Shown here: in pieces, positions 8,744 through 18,699 of the stretch
Position numbering within the stretch: position 1 is the stretch's first letter
Layout: each line of letters opens with the position of its first letter
Origin: an uncultured Cohaesibacter sp.
GTDB taxonomy: Bacteria > Pseudomonadota > Alphaproteobacteria > Rhizobiales > Cohaesibacteraceae
Length of the DNA stretch: 64,000 nucleotides
Direction of reading: 5' to 3'
Assembly: GCF_963677725.1 (NCBI RefSeq)
Contig: NZ_OY782507.1
Span: forward strand, 1,302,001 to 1,366,000
Notes under the pieces: generated by a model
Database searches by the model: none
Seen by the model: only the letters and a program-made list of their open reading frames with translations
Told to the model about the DNA's origin: nothing
Translations under genes and position numbers: made by a program

Positions 8744-11700
8744 TCAGTCTTTTTTGCCGCCCAGCATTGCCTGTCGGATGGCCGATGCGATGTCCTGATC
8801 AATGTCGGACATGTCTGGCATGGCAAATGGCAAGCCACCATCCTGCTCTGCATTTGGTTTGCGCCCTGCGGCAACGGCACGGCCAATGATATGCTGGCTT
8901 GTGGCGGTCTGCAAAGGCTTGTCAAGCTCGCTTGGCTGAGGCGGCGCTTGATGTTTATCGGTCTCAGCGGCCGCTTCCTCAATATCCTTGGCAGGGTCGG
9001 CTAAGACCTCCAGCATCTCATTTGCGGAAGGGTCGGCAGCTTTTTCATCATTGTAGGGCGGCACAACAACGGGTTTGCGATCCGAAGCGGGTTCAGCCTT
9101 CTGGGGCGCAGCATGTTCGTGAGGCTGATTAGCGGGCGCAGGTTCCACCGGTTTATTGGCCACGGCCTCAGAGCCTTGAGACGTGGCTGTCCTGAAATCA
9201 GGGTTACGCATGGTTGCCACTTGTGGGAGCGGCAAGACTGGCCCTTTGTTGGCCGCGGGCTGTCCCGGCGTGGGAGAGACTGCTGAATGAGGTGGCGAAG
9301 CGGGGCTTGGAGCCGGATTTTCGACCGCAATCGCCTCAACCACGGCCGCGCCAATGGCGTCTTCCAACGCATTTTCCATCTGCGCATCGACCGCAGACAC
9401 GGCTTTTGGTGCTTCTTTCGCTTCTTTGGCCGCTGCCATCTCAGCAGGCTTTGCAGCCTCAGGCCCGGACTTGTCTTCGTCTGGCTTCCCCTGACCCGCC
9501 GGCTTGATCTCAACCGGTTTGGGTGCGCTGATCCGCCAATCGGCATTGTTGGCCGCGTCAGCTGGCTTTGGCAGCACAGGTCCGCGCTTCGTCAGATTGG
9601 CCTGTTGAGGGCCTGAATGCTGTGGCGCGGGTGCTGCATTTCTGGCGCCAGGTGCCATCTGCGGTCTTGGGGCCGGTTGTTGGGTGGCTGCGTTCGAAGC
9701 GGCATGCTGTGCATCCTTCGGCTTGCCCGATGTCTGGTTTGACGCATCGCCCGTCAGGTCGAAGGCAAGGCCTTCGGCAAGTTGGGCTTCCAGCGCATTG
9801 GTTGGCTGCTGACCGGTTGGTTTGACAGGATGTCCCAGTGCTTCCGGTTTTCTCATGCTTTGCTCGGCGATGGCACGGGCATGGGCCTGCTTACGCTCCA
9901 GCTCTTCGGTTTCCTTGCGGCGGCGCTCTTCACGGGCACGGCGCTCTTCCTCGGCTTTGCGGGCCTGCGCTTCGGCTTCCTGCTGCTTGCGGCGGGCGGC
10001 GGCTTCAGCCTGCAAATGCTTGGCATGTTCGATCTGGCGAGACAGAAGACCCTCGGCATCGGCTGAGGCCAGTGGCTTGCCGAACAGGAAGCCCTGCCCC
10101 ATCGGACAGCCCATCTGGGTCAATTGCGCAACGGCCTCTTCATTCTCGACACCCTCGGCGACCAGATTAAGGCCAAGGTCATGCGCCAGCTTTACAATGG
10201 ATTGCAGAATGACCGGTGTCACGCCATTGCCATGGCCGACAAAGCTCTTGTCGATCTTCAGTGTGTCAAACGGGAAATGCTGCAAATAGGCCAGCGACGA
10301 ATAGCCAGTGCCGAAATCATCAAGCGACAGGCCTGCCCCCATGTCCCGCAGCTTGTCGAGCACTTGCGAGGCATATTCGGGATTTTCCATCACCAGACTC
10401 TCGGTCAATTCAAGCTTCAAGGTGCCCGGATTGACATTGGAGCGGGACAGAATGGTCTTCACATCATGGATCAGATCATGGCGCAGCAATTGCTCGGAGG
10501 AGACATTGACGCTCATGAAGAGGCGCTCTGCGCCATCAAGCTTTTGCTGCCATTCTGTCAACTGGCGCGCGGCCTGCTCCATGATATGAAGGCCCAAAGG
10601 CACGATCAGACCGTTTCGTTCCGCGGCCGGGATGAAGTCAGACGGTGGGATCGGCCCACGCTGCGGATGGTTCCAGCGTGCAAGCGCCTCGAAACCCTTG
10701 ATCATGCGATCTTGGAGATTGACAATCGGCTGGAAGACCACATCGATTTCCTTGCGGTCCAAGGCTGCAACAAGATCCTTGTCGAGGGAGCTGCGGCCCC
10801 TTCCCTGCTGGCGCAGAGAGGGACGGAATGGCTCGATGCGGTCACCGCCCATGCGTTTGGCATGATAGAGAGCCAGTTCGGAATCGCTGAGGATTTCTCC
10901 TGCCGCCTTGTGCGACTGCAGATCAAAGATGGCGATGCCAAGGGAGACCGAGAGCGCAATTTCGCGCTCGCCAAAGGTGATTGGCACCTTGAGCACCTTG
11001 CGCACATTGTCGGCAAAGACCGCAATGCGTTCAGGCTGCTGCTCGGAAATGAGAATGATGGCAAACTGGTCGCCATAGAAGCGGGCGATCGAATCCTGCG
11101 GCTTGAGCAAGCGCGACAGGCGGCGGGAAACCGTCAGCAGCAGCGAGTCGCCGATGGACAGGCCATAGCTGTCATTAATCTTGCGGAAATTGTCGATATC
11201 AACCAACAGGACGGCAGGTTTGGCTGCGCCTTCGGCCTGAGTACGGACCATGGCGGCTGACAGACGATCTTGCAACAATTCACGATTGGCAAGACCGGTC
11301 AAATTGTCATGCACCGCATCATGCAGAAGTCGGGTTTCGGCGGTTCGCTGGTCTGTGATGTCAAGCAAGGTGCCGACGCACCGAACGACTTCGCCATCGG
11401 TGCCAACAACCGGACGGGCGCGCAGTTTGAACCAGCGATAATGGCCATCATCGGCCCGGAGGCGGAAATCCTGATTGACCCGCCCGCGGCGTTGATCGAT
11501 CACTGCGTCAAGCATCGCCGAGAAGCGGTCTTTGTCCTGCGGATGGAGCATTTCCACCCAATCGCGCGCAGGGCCATCCAGTGCTCCCGTTTTGAGGCCA
11601 AGCAATTTTTCGGCCTCGCGGGTGGTGTGAATGCGATCCCGCGGAACATCCCAGTCCCATACCATGTCGCCGGAGCCAACAATGGCCAAAGCCCGGCGCT

Positions 11701-12898
11701 CGCTGTCGGACACGATGCCTTGCGCAAGAATGCCACCAGAGAAGGCATGCTGCATGATGGTGAAACAGAATAGCAGCACCAAAAGCACCATGCCGCCACT
11801 GAGCGCAGGCTGGACCAGATCATTGTCGATGAAACCGGAAACAGCAGCCCCTGCCGCCAACAGCCAGAGCAGCAGCAGTATCCATGTCGGAATGAGCATG
11901 ATCGCCCGGTCAAAGCCGGTGAAGGCGAGATAGATGATCACGGCAAAGCCTGCAAGAGCGGTGACAACCATCGATAGACGGGCAATGCCGGCGCCAAGGG
12001 AAGGGTCATAGAGCGCAACCCCGAGAACCACCAGAAGGAAAATCAGCCAGATGCCCGATGCATGCAAATAGCGCACATGCCAGCGATGCAGGGTGAGATA
12101 GGTGAAAAGCAGAATGAGAATCGAAGCGGAGAAAACGACCTCGGATCCGGCGCGCCAGATCGGCTCGTAATTGGTCGGAATGTCGAACAATTGCGCCATG
12201 AAGCCGAAATCGATTGCCAGATAGGCAAGCACTGACCAGGCAAGCAGCGCCGCAGCCGGGAACATTGCCGCGCCCTTGACGACAAACAGGATGACGAGGA
12301 ACAGGGCCAGCAAGCCCGCAATGCCCAGCACGATCCCGCGGAAGAAGGTGTAGCTGTTGACATAGTCCTTGTAGGCTTCTGGTTGCCAGAGATTGAGGCT
12401 TGTCAGGCTTTTGTCCGCCTGTTCACCCACAAAGGTGACCACATTGCCTGGGTCGAGGGTGACGCGGAAAACGTCGGCGTCGGAATCGGGAATACGCTCG
12501 GGCGCGAAGCCTTGTGAGGTGGAAATCGCAAAAACACGCTGCGCTCCGAGATCCGGCTTCAGCAGGCCAGAGCCGGGAAGACGGAAGTGAGGCACAACAA
12601 GATATCGGTCGATCTGGCGGTCGGTATTGTTGGCAAGTGCAAAGACGAACCAGCCGGGAATGACGCCTTGCTGGCGGGCGCGCACCTCAATGCGGCGCAC
12701 GATGCCGTCGGGACCGGGGGCCGTGGAGACTTGAATGCGATCACCGTCACCATCATAGCGCTCGATCACATCGCTGAGGTCGAGAACCAAACTGTCCGCT
12801 TTGACATCGACAGCCTCAACCGCTCCAGCCCCACCTAGGGACGCAAAGCTGAACAAAGCGGTCAGCAACAAGACAATCAGGACGGATACGCGATTCAC
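8744..12898 (-). CDS. Membrane PAS-GGDEF-EAL protein with long C-terminal tail
   Basis: 1384 residues. Signal peptide (1-26), periplasmic sensor (about 30-180), about seven membrane helices (about 185-390), PAS/PAC (about 400-520), GGDEF (about 525-690) and EAL (about 700-955). The cyclase motif reads YGDQF at 608-612 instead of GGDEF, so synthesis of c-di-GMP is unlikely. The phosphodiesterase side is intact: EAL at 737-739, ELTESLVMEN, DDFGTGYSSL at 860-869. It is therefore probably a c-di-GMP phosphodiesterase, perhaps with a regulatory GTP-binding domain. After a charged coiled-coil stretch (about 955-1010), a 370-residue Ala/Pro/Lys/Gln-rich tail follows. The ligand is unknown. Confidence 0.9.
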   Translation of the reverse strand: MNRVSVLIVLLLTALFSFASLGGAGAVEAVDVKADSLVLDLSDVIERYDGDGDRIQVSTAPGPDGIVRRIEVRARQQGVIPGWFVFALANNTDRQIDRYLVVPHFRLPGSGLLKPDLGAQRVFAISTSQGFAPERIPDSDADVFRVTLDPGNVVTFVGEQADKSLTSLNLWQPEAYKDYVNSYTFFRGIVLGIAGLLALFLVILFVVKGAAMFPAAALLAWSVLAYLAIDFGFMAQLFDIPTNYEPIWRAGSEVVFSASILILLFTYLTLHRWHVRYLHASGIWLIFLLVVLGVALYDPSLGAGIARLSMVVTALAGFAVIIYLAFTGFDRAIMLIPTWILLLLWLLAAGAAVSGFIDNDLVQPALSGGMVLLVLLFCFTIMQHAFSGGILAQGIVSDSERRALAIVGSGDMVWDWDVPRDRIHTTREAEKLLGLKTGALDGPARDWVEMLHPQDKDRFSAMLDAVIDQRRGRVNQDFRLRADDGHYRWFKLRARPVVGTDGEVVRCVGTLLDITDQRTAETRLLHDAVHDNLTGLANRELLQDRLSAAMVRTQAEGAAKPAVLLVDIDNFRKINDSYGLSIGDSLLLTVSRRLSRLLKPQDSIARFYGDQFAIILISEQQPERIAVFADNVRKVLKVPITFGEREIALSVSLGIAIFDLQSHKAAGEILSDSELALYHAKRMGGDRIEPFRPSLRQQGRGRSSLDKDLVAALDRKEIDVVFQPIVNLQDRMIKGFEALARWNHPQRGPIPPSDFIPAAERNGLIVPLGLHIMEQAARQLTEWQQKLDGAERLFMSVNVSSEQLLRHDLIHDVKTILSRSNVNPGTLKLELTESLVMENPEYASQVLDKLRDMGAGLSLDDFGTGYSSLAYLQHFPFDTLKIDKSFVGHGNGVTPVILQSIVKLAHDLGLNLVAEGVENEEAVAQLTQMGCPMGQGFLFGKPLASADAEGLLSRQIEHAKHLQAEAAARRKQQEAEAQARKAEEERRAREERRRKETEELERKQAHARAIAEQSMRKPEALGHPVKPTGQQPTNALEAQLAEGLAFDLTGDASNQTSGKPKDAQHAASNAATQQPAPRPQMAPGARNAAPAPQHSGPQQANLTKRGPVLPKPADAANNADWRISAPKPVEIKPAGQGKPDEDKSGPEAAKPAEMAAAKEAKEAPKAVSAVDAQMENALEDAIGAAVVEAIAVENPAPSPASPPHSAVSPTPGQPAANKGPVLPLPQVATMRNPDFRTATSQGSEAVANKPVEPAPANQPHEHAAPQKAEPASDRKPVVVPPYNDEKAADPSANEMLEVLADPAKDIEEAAAETDKHQAPPQPSELDKPLQTATSQHIIGRAVAAGRKPNAEQDGGLPFAMPDMSDIDQDIASAIRQAMLGGKKD

Positions 12899-13197
12899 CA
12901 GAGATCCTCATATTTCAAAAATCCGCGCTTTGCCTACATGCGCGGAAACAGTGCATCATAGTTAAAATTTTGCTACCCGCCACACAAGACGAAATTCGCA
13001 AACTTGGCCTTTTCCAATGGAAAAGGCTCCACTTTTCCGCCCAGTTGGCAATGAAAGGACAGACGGGGCCAGACCTAAGGCAGGTTGCGTCCCCACAAGG
13101 TTGGTCCGGGGTGGACAGGAATCACCTGTTGTTGCCTCGGACCGTCGAATAGCCGGTTCGGTTATTTTGTCAGCATGCCACTCGGCGCCAAGCGAGC

Positions 13198-13980
13198 TTA
13201 TGGATGATGCGTGGCCTGCGCAGCAGTACCGGGGGTGTTGCCCGGTGCCTGCAAATCCGAACGCAGGACCGAATAAAGCAGATGATCTTCCCAATTGCCA
13301 TTGATGCAAAGATAACTCCGGGCCTCGCCCTCAAACCGAAATCCGCATTTCTGCAGAACCGCCTTGGAAGGCCCATTGCATGGCAAGCAGGCCGCTTCAA
13401 CGCGATGAAGCCCTTCATGATCAAACAAATAGGGCAATAACAAGGCTACTGCCCGGGTCATGTAGCCGTGGCCTGCGAAATCCTCACCCATCCAATAGCC
13501 AATAGACGCAGCCTGGCAGATTCCCCGGCGGATATTGGAAACATTGATGCCGCCAATCAGACGATTGTCTTCATGGCGAAAGATCAGAAATGGCATTGCC
13601 CGCCCCATTCGGCGGTCTTTCTGATATTGCTCCAAACGGCGGCGAAAGCCGTGTGGCGTGAGGTCATCCGCACCCCAGAGCGGCTCCCATGGGCGCAAGA
13701 AATCAGCGCTGGCTGCTCGCAAGCATGCCCATTGGTGGTAATCGGCCTTGGCGGGCGGGCGCAGATAGATGACATCATTGCTCAAGGGGGAGGAATGAGG
13801 CGGAATGGTTGGAAGACCGGTCCAGGCCGAACCCAGACTGGCTGAAAAACGCAGAATCGGTTCTGCACGTGTGCGGGTGTCAAACCCTGCTCTCATGCGA
13901 GGACGCATAAGCTTGCCTTTCACTGCATGCAGCAAAAGGGTCATCCAGGCTTTGCCGGACCCAACCTGATCGCCAGCCAT
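13198..13980 (-). CDS. GNAT acetyltransferase (RimJ/RimL type)
   Basis: About 260 residues from the ATG at 13980, which follows GGAAGAG; a GTG at 14043 and ATGs at 13944 and 13908 are alternatives. The GNAT core runs from about residue 70 (VIYLRPPAKADY) to 235. YWMGEDFAGHGYMTRAV is the acetyl-CoA-binding motif A, and GLHRVEAACLPCNGPSKAVL with KCGFRFEGEAR is typical of RimJ/RimL enzymes that acetylate protein N termini. The real target cannot be told. The order thrC, M16 peptidase, acetyltransferase is common in Hyphomicrobiales. Confidence 0.87.
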   Translation of the reverse strand: MAGDQVGSGKAWMTLLLHAVKGKLMRPRMRAGFDTRTRAEPILRFSASLGSAWTGLPTIPPHSSPLSNDVIYLRPPAKADYHQWACLRAASADFLRPWEPLWGADDLTPHGFRRRLEQYQKDRRMGRAMPFLIFRHEDNRLIGGINVSNIRRGICQAASIGYWMGEDFAGHGYMTRAVALLLPYLFDHEGLHRVEAACLPCNGPSKAVLQKCGFRFEGEARSYLCINGNWEDHLLYSVLRSDLQAPGNTPGTAAQATHHP

Positions 13981-14043
13981 ATCACTCTTCCAGCATTGCT
14001 TTGCCCCCTGCCCACCAATTTCAAGCTTCAAGCCTTTAGTCAC

Positions 14044-14440
14044 AAGCCCAATGCACCGATGGAATCACAGTCAGGGAGCAGATAAGCGGATGTTCAAATA
14101 TGCGAACCGTCAGGATCTGCTGCACGGATCCACAAAGGTTGCAGATCCATACTAATGGAACAATTGCAAATCCTCTAGCCCGAATTGGGGCTAGAAATCT
14201 GCGATTTTGTTCCCCTCTTGGCCTAGGCAGACGTCATATCAGACTTGAACACACCCTTCAGCACAGGTGCGGCAAGGGCAATTTTTCGCCTTGCCGTGCG
14301 CAATGAAAGAATAATGTCCTTTCCAGAAGATTTGATCCAGAACTGACCAAAAGGGAAGCAGCTCCTTCTTAGGTCAATTGGGTGCGGTGGACCAGTCGTC
14401 TGTTAGGGCAACCCCCTGAAACTCACCGCTCGTCCCCATG
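14044..14440. other. Intergenic gap between acetyltransferase and M16 peptidase
   Basis: About 400 bases without a credible gene. The only structure seen is an 8-bp hairpin (TCTAGCCC / GGGCTAGA) at 14174-14195, with no T run on either side, which may mark the 3' end of the M16 transcript. Confidence 0.4.
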
Positions 14441-15715
14441 TCAGTTTGTCGCAGAGCCCATTCTCTCGGCCACCTCATCGACCCACATCAGCTTTTCAAC
14501 CGGACCGACCGAGGCCATTGATGGCGCAGAGCCTGTGAAGATGTCAGAAGCGAGCGTGCGAATATCCTCAATGGAAATCTCGGCAATGGCGTCGACCATC
14601 TCTTCGAGCGAACGCGGTTGGCCAAAAATCATCCGTTGGCGCGCAAGCTGGCTGGCGCGGGCCGACGGACTTTCCATTCCCATCAACAGGCCGGCCTTGA
14701 TCTGGGCACGGGCGCGATTCAATTCGGCATCGGAGAAATCCTCTGCGGCGCGCGCCAGTTCACCTGTGATGACCGGCATCAATTCCTCCAGATCCTCGGC
14801 GCTGGTGGCGGCATGGATCCCGAACAAGCCGTTATCGACAAAGCCCCAATGGAACGCATAGACAGAATAGCAAAGGCCGCGTTTTTCACGCACTTCCTGG
14901 AACAGGCGCGAAGACATGCCACCGCCGAGCATGGAGGCCAGAATCTGGGCTTTGTAAAAATCCTCACTCCGATAGGACAGCCCCTTGAAGCCAAGGATGA
15001 CTTGCGCTTCCATCAGGTCCTTTTGAAGATCGCGGCTTTCCCCTCCAACATAGTGGGCAGGCGTCGCTTTCTGCGCGGGCTGGTTGGCAAAACCACCAAA
15101 GGCCTGCTCTCCAAGCGCCACCAGGTCCTCATGCCGCACGGCACCTGCAGCAGACAGCATCATTGAAGGCCCCTGATAATGGCGATCAAGATAAGTATGA
15201 ATGGCGTCTGGGGTAAAGGACTGCACCGTCTCGGCGGTCCCAAGAATGGTGCGCCCGAGGGGCTGGTCCGGGAAGGCCAGTTCCTGAATGTGATCGAACA
15301 CCCTGTCTTCGGGTGCGTCATGGGAGGCTCCGATTTCCTGCAAGATAACATGCTTTTCGCGGCGCAGTTCTTCTGGATCGAAGGTCGAATTGCTCAGAAT
15401 GTCGCCAAGAATGTCAATGGCCAGCGGCACATCCTCTTCCAGAATGCGCGCATAGTAGGAGGTGCTTTCGATCCCGGTTGCCGCATTGACCTCGCCGCCC
15501 ACTGCCTCGATCTGCTCAACAATGTCAGTCGCGGACCGCGTTGACGTGCCTTTGAAGGCCATATGTTCAAGCAGATGGGAAATGCCATGCTCGCTGGCCC
15601 CTTCCGACCGCGAGCCTGCCTCGATCCAAACTCCGACTGCGGCGCTTTTCAAGTGAGGCATTTCATCGGACAGAACGGTCATGCCATTGGCAAGGCGGGT
15701 CATATTGACAGTCAA
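14441..15715 (-). CDS. M16-family zinc metallopeptidase
   Basis: 424 residues, the usual size for the single-chain bacterial relatives of mitochondrial processing peptidase. The inverted zinc motif HxxEH appears as HLLEHMAFKG (about residues 44-53); the distal glutamate lies in the ATGIESTSYYARIL/EVNA region about 75 residues on. The C-terminal half is the inactive M16 repeat. It probably degrades or trims peptides, in the cytoplasm or periplasm; no signal peptide is seen. The best start is TTG at 15715, seven bases after GGGAGG; the first ATG is four codons later. It follows thrC on the same strand. Confidence 0.93.
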   Translation of the reverse strand: MTVNMTRLANGMTVLSDEMPHLKSAAVGVWIEAGSRSEGASEHGISHLLEHMAFKGTSTRSATDIVEQIEAVGGEVNAATGIESTSYYARILEEDVPLAIDILGDILSNSTFDPEELRREKHVILQEIGASHDAPEDRVFDHIQELAFPDQPLGRTILGTAETVQSFTPDAIHTYLDRHYQGPSMMLSAAGAVRHEDLVALGEQAFGGFANQPAQKATPAHYVGGESRDLQKDLMEAQVILGFKGLSYRSEDFYKAQILASMLGGGMSSRLFQEVREKRGLCYSVYAFHWGFVDNGLFGIHAATSAEDLEELMPVITGELARAAEDFSDAELNRARAQIKAGLLMGMESPSARASQLARQRMIFGQPRSLEEMVDAIAEISIEDIRTLASDIFTGSAPSMASVGPVEKLMWVDEVAERMGSATN

Positions 15716-15840
15716 ACGTTTTCCTCCCTTTCCTGACGAGCGTCAGGGATGATGGCCAGACGCTCCCGCTTGCCTTGATGCAAGAGGGAGCGCCGGGTCG
15801 TCTCATAGATTTTTAGTTGTAGGGTCTGATGCGTTGCGGA

Positions 15841-17253
15841 TCAAGACTCTTGAAGTATGCGCGCCCGGTCCCGCACAAAGGCTTGGACCGCGTCGGCGCT
15901 ATTTTCCAGAATGGAGAAGCGCTCTTCGCGATCCATCAGGTCCGACAGCCAGAGGGGCAGATCGGGATATTGGCCCGAGGCTTCCTCAACCGCAGCCGGG
16001 AATTTGGCCGGATGGGCGGTTGAAAGCACCACCATTGGACTTGAGGATTGTTCAGCGGCAGCCACTTTGCGGGCCACATGCACACCAACCGCCGAATGGG
16101 GGTCGAGCAAATAGCCACAGTCGGCGAGCACCTGCTGAATGGTCGATGCGGTGTCTTCCTCATTGGCCCGATCTGCCACGAAGTCATCCCGCAGGCGGGA
16201 CAGAGGCGCGTCAGCAATCGTAAAGGAGCCGGACTGTTTGAGGCCAGACATCATGCGCATGACACTGTTGGCGTCACGGTCATGGACCTCGAACAACAGG
16301 CGTTCAAAGTTGGAGGATACCTGAATATCCATGCTGGGTGACGCGGATGGCGTGACGCCACGCACTTCATAGCTGCCGGTTTCGAGCGTCCGGGCCAGAA
16401 TATCATTCTGATTTGTGGCAATGACCAGCTTGTCGATCGGCAAGCCCATCTGCTTGGCAACGAAGCCTGCGAAAATGTCGCCGAAATTGCCGGTCGGCAC
16501 GGTGAAGGACACTTTGCGATGAGGCGCCCCGAGCGACAAGGCGGCGGTGAAGTAATAAACCACCTGTGCCATGATCCGCCCCCAGTTAATGGAATTGACG
16601 CCGGACAGGGCGATCTCTTCGCGGAAATTCTTGCTGGCGAACAGGTCCTTGAGAATGGCCTGACAATCATCGAAATGACCTTCGAGCGCGATGCAATGAA
16701 CATTGTCATCAAGCACCGAGGTCATCTGGCGCTGCTGGACAGGAGACACGCGGCCATTGGGGAACAAGATAAAGATATCGGTGTTGGAGCGCCCACGGAA
16801 GGCCTCGATTGCGGCCCCGCCGGTATCGCCAGAGGTGGCGCCGATGATGGTAGCCCGCGCATTGCGCTCGGCCAGCACATAATCAATCAGGCGCGCCAGC
16901 AGTTGCATGGCAACATCCTTGAAGGCAAGGGTCGGACCGTGGAACAGCTCAAGCACGAATTCGTTGGCACCGGTCTGGATCAACGGCGTCACCGCATCGT
17001 GACGGAAAGTGGCATAGGCCTCGTCAATCATGGTGCGGAAGGTGTCGTGAGGAATTTCGCCTTCGACAAATGGCTTCATCACCGCAAAGGCGATGTCCTG
17101 ATAGCTTTTCCCCGCCAAAGCCGCCATGTCCTCGGTGGTCAATGTCGGCCAGGTCTTGGGAACATAAAGCCCACCATCACTGGCAAGACCTGCCAGAATG
17201 GCATCACAAAAACCAAGTTCGGGGGCCTGGCCCCTGGTGCTGACATATTTCAC
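15841..17253 (-). CDS. thrC: Threonine synthase
   Basis: PLP enzyme that converts O-phosphohomoserine to threonine. At 470 residues it has the size of the fungal/proteobacterial class. The N terminus KYVSTRGQAPELGF and the PLP-lysine motif HGPTLAFKDVAMQLLARL (Lys near residue 117) are diagnostic, as are GATSGDTGGAAIEAFRG and FPNGRVSPVQQRQMT. Its partner homoserine kinase gene, thrB, lies 20 kb away in this window. The upstream gap of 267 bases holds the promoter. Confidence 0.96.
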   Translation of the reverse strand: MKYVSTRGQAPELGFCDAILAGLASDGGLYVPKTWPTLTTEDMAALAGKSYQDIAFAVMKPFVEGEIPHDTFRTMIDEAYATFRHDAVTPLIQTGANEFVLELFHGPTLAFKDVAMQLLARLIDYVLAERNARATIIGATSGDTGGAAIEAFRGRSNTDIFILFPNGRVSPVQQRQMTSVLDDNVHCIALEGHFDDCQAILKDLFASKNFREEIALSGVNSINWGRIMAQVVYYFTAALSLGAPHRKVSFTVPTGNFGDIFAGFVAKQMGLPIDKLVIATNQNDILARTLETGSYEVRGVTPSASPSMDIQVSSNFERLLFEVHDRDANSVMRMMSGLKQSGSFTIADAPLSRLRDDFVADRANEEDTASTIQQVLADCGYLLDPHSAVGVHVARKVAAAEQSSSPMVVLSTAHPAKFPAAVEEASGQYPDLPLWLSDLMDREERFSILENSADAVQAFVRDRARILQES

Positions 17254-17520
17254 GACGAATGCGCCCTTTATCTCATGAGCCTGACATCTTTTCAGGCTCC
17301 TTTCTCATTTACGCGCGGCACCCTACATGGTCCGGTCAAGCAGGGCAAGCCTGAGCCAACCAAGCATTTACGTGCACCGGCGATCGCGCCGGGTAACAGC
17401 CTTGATGCACGGGATGACGGGACACAACAAAGGAAAAGCAGCGCAGATATACTGCGCCGCTTTGCCGGAAAGACAGTTATGTTCTGAACGAGATCCCTGA
17501 TCGGAATTGGCTTGAAGCGA

Positions 17521-17868
17521 TTATTCCGCTGCGATCCGGGACCGCAGGAGACCTTTGGTGCTTGGGATTACCAGACCAGCAGGTGCAACTTCAGAGGCGC
17601 TCGACGCAAGAGCACGCATGGCATCAGCCATGGAGTGCGAAATTTCGGATGTTTCTTCCGCCAGAGCTTCCAGCCTCGTTTCGGACCCGTCGTGCTTGGA
17701 CAACAGTTCGGACTGCTGCAGGTTAAAGTGCAGCATTTTTTCTTCCAGAAGTCTCAAGCCAGCCTGCAACACCTCGGCATCACTGCCAAAGCGCCCCGAG
17801 GCGACCTGTTTGGAGATGAACTGTTCGAAGTAGGAGCCGATTTCTACCGCTTTATTTTCCTGTATCAC
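17521..17868 (-). CDS. Orphan ParD-like antitoxin-family protein
   Basis: About 115 residues from a GTG at 17868, preceded by AGGAAAGG at 11 bases. The N-terminal part is close to ParD antitoxins (ribbon-helix-helix DNA-binding fold): SYFEQFISKQVASGRFGSDA, then EVLQAGLRLLEEK. ParD proteins repress their own operon and neutralise a ParE toxin. Here no ParE-like gene follows: the next gene downstream is thrC. The C-terminal 60 residues (Ser/Glu/Ala-rich, coiled-coil-like) are longer than in ParD, so it may be a solitary regulator. The longer ORF to 17940 lacks a ribosome-binding site. Confidence 0.75.
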   Translation of the reverse strand: MIQENKAVEIGSYFEQFISKQVASGRFGSDAEVLQAGLRLLEEKMLHFNLQQSELLSKHDGSETRLEALAEETSEISHSMADAMRALASSASEVAPAGLVIPSTKGLLRSRIAAE

Positions 17869-17940
17869 GACAGTATTGCCTTTCCTTATGTTTTGGTCTT
17901 GCCATCCAAGAAAATCGGTCTCGAGTAAAGTGTGCCGCAC

Positions 17941-18699
17941 GCACTCAAGACCGATTTAGACACAGAAAGAACGAGCCGCGATGGCACTTTACAGTGCCAA
18001 GCCTCTTTTGTTCGCGGCTTACGCCACGGATCGGGATTTGAAACAATCGAAACAAGGAATAGAACGCCTCGATCAGACATCCGCGCTCTGTCTGTATCTG
18101 GGGGCAGTTTGGCAAGGCTTCACGAAATAGGAAACGATTCTTTAACGATCTTTTCCAAAGCAGGCTGACAAGCATTTTTTTGGCTTTCCACATATCCCCA
18201 ACGTGCGATGCGATAAGCCTCTGACTCTTCATGCCTCCTTGCGAGTCAAGATTGGGTCCGATCAATTTTTCGGCGCTTTTGGCTTTTTGGGCTTCCCCTC
18301 ACTTATCCCCAATTCGTACTTTCTTTGTTCCTATCGCTCCTAACCTGTTTTTGTTGACTGCGGACAAGTACGGAGATTCTTTTTTGCCGTTTCAATCGAT
18401 GGCCCCGCCAAGCGCGCACTATTTGATGTCCACTGCGCATTCATATGGAGAAAAACGGATACGCCAACTCAAACCATTGAAATTTATAATCATTCTAAAA
18501 AATACCCATAGAAGCACTCTGCCATTAACCTTCGGTTAACCTCCGAATCAGATCTCAGGTGCAGTCCCGGTCGGAAATTGATAAAATTCAAATCAAATGT
18601 TGCCCGATTGGTTGGGCACAGATTTGATGACACTCACAAGATGACCGATGCTCGACCCAAAAACGGTCCATCGGCTGAGCATTCTGAGGGACAAAGACA
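17941..18699. other. Long intergenic region with nested inverted repeats
   Basis: About 760 bases with no credible protein gene. At 17974-18019 there is a nested structure: AGCCGCG (17974-17980) pairs with CGCGGCT (18013-18019), and inside it TGGCACT pairs with AGTGCCA (17982-17999, 4-base loop). The right part is AT-richer, with a perfect CtrA-type box at 18526-18540, and holds the promoter of the PilZ gene. A 20-codon ORF starts at 18641 and its TGA overlaps the PilZ GTG. Confidence 0.5.
18526..18540. promoter_or_regulatory. CtrA-type binding box TTAA-N7-TTAA
   Basis: The sequence TTAACCTTCGGTTAA matches the alphaproteobacterial CtrA consensus (TTAA, 7 bases, TTAA) exactly and is itself a perfect palindrome. 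It lies 160 bases upstream of the PilZ-domain gene. CtrA is the cell-cycle and motility master regulator of this class; direct control of the gene is inferred. Confidence 0.65.

Noticed and set aside
17945..18265. 106-codon minus-strand ORF in the gap before the PilZ gene
   Set aside because: No family, poor codon use and no ribosome-binding site.
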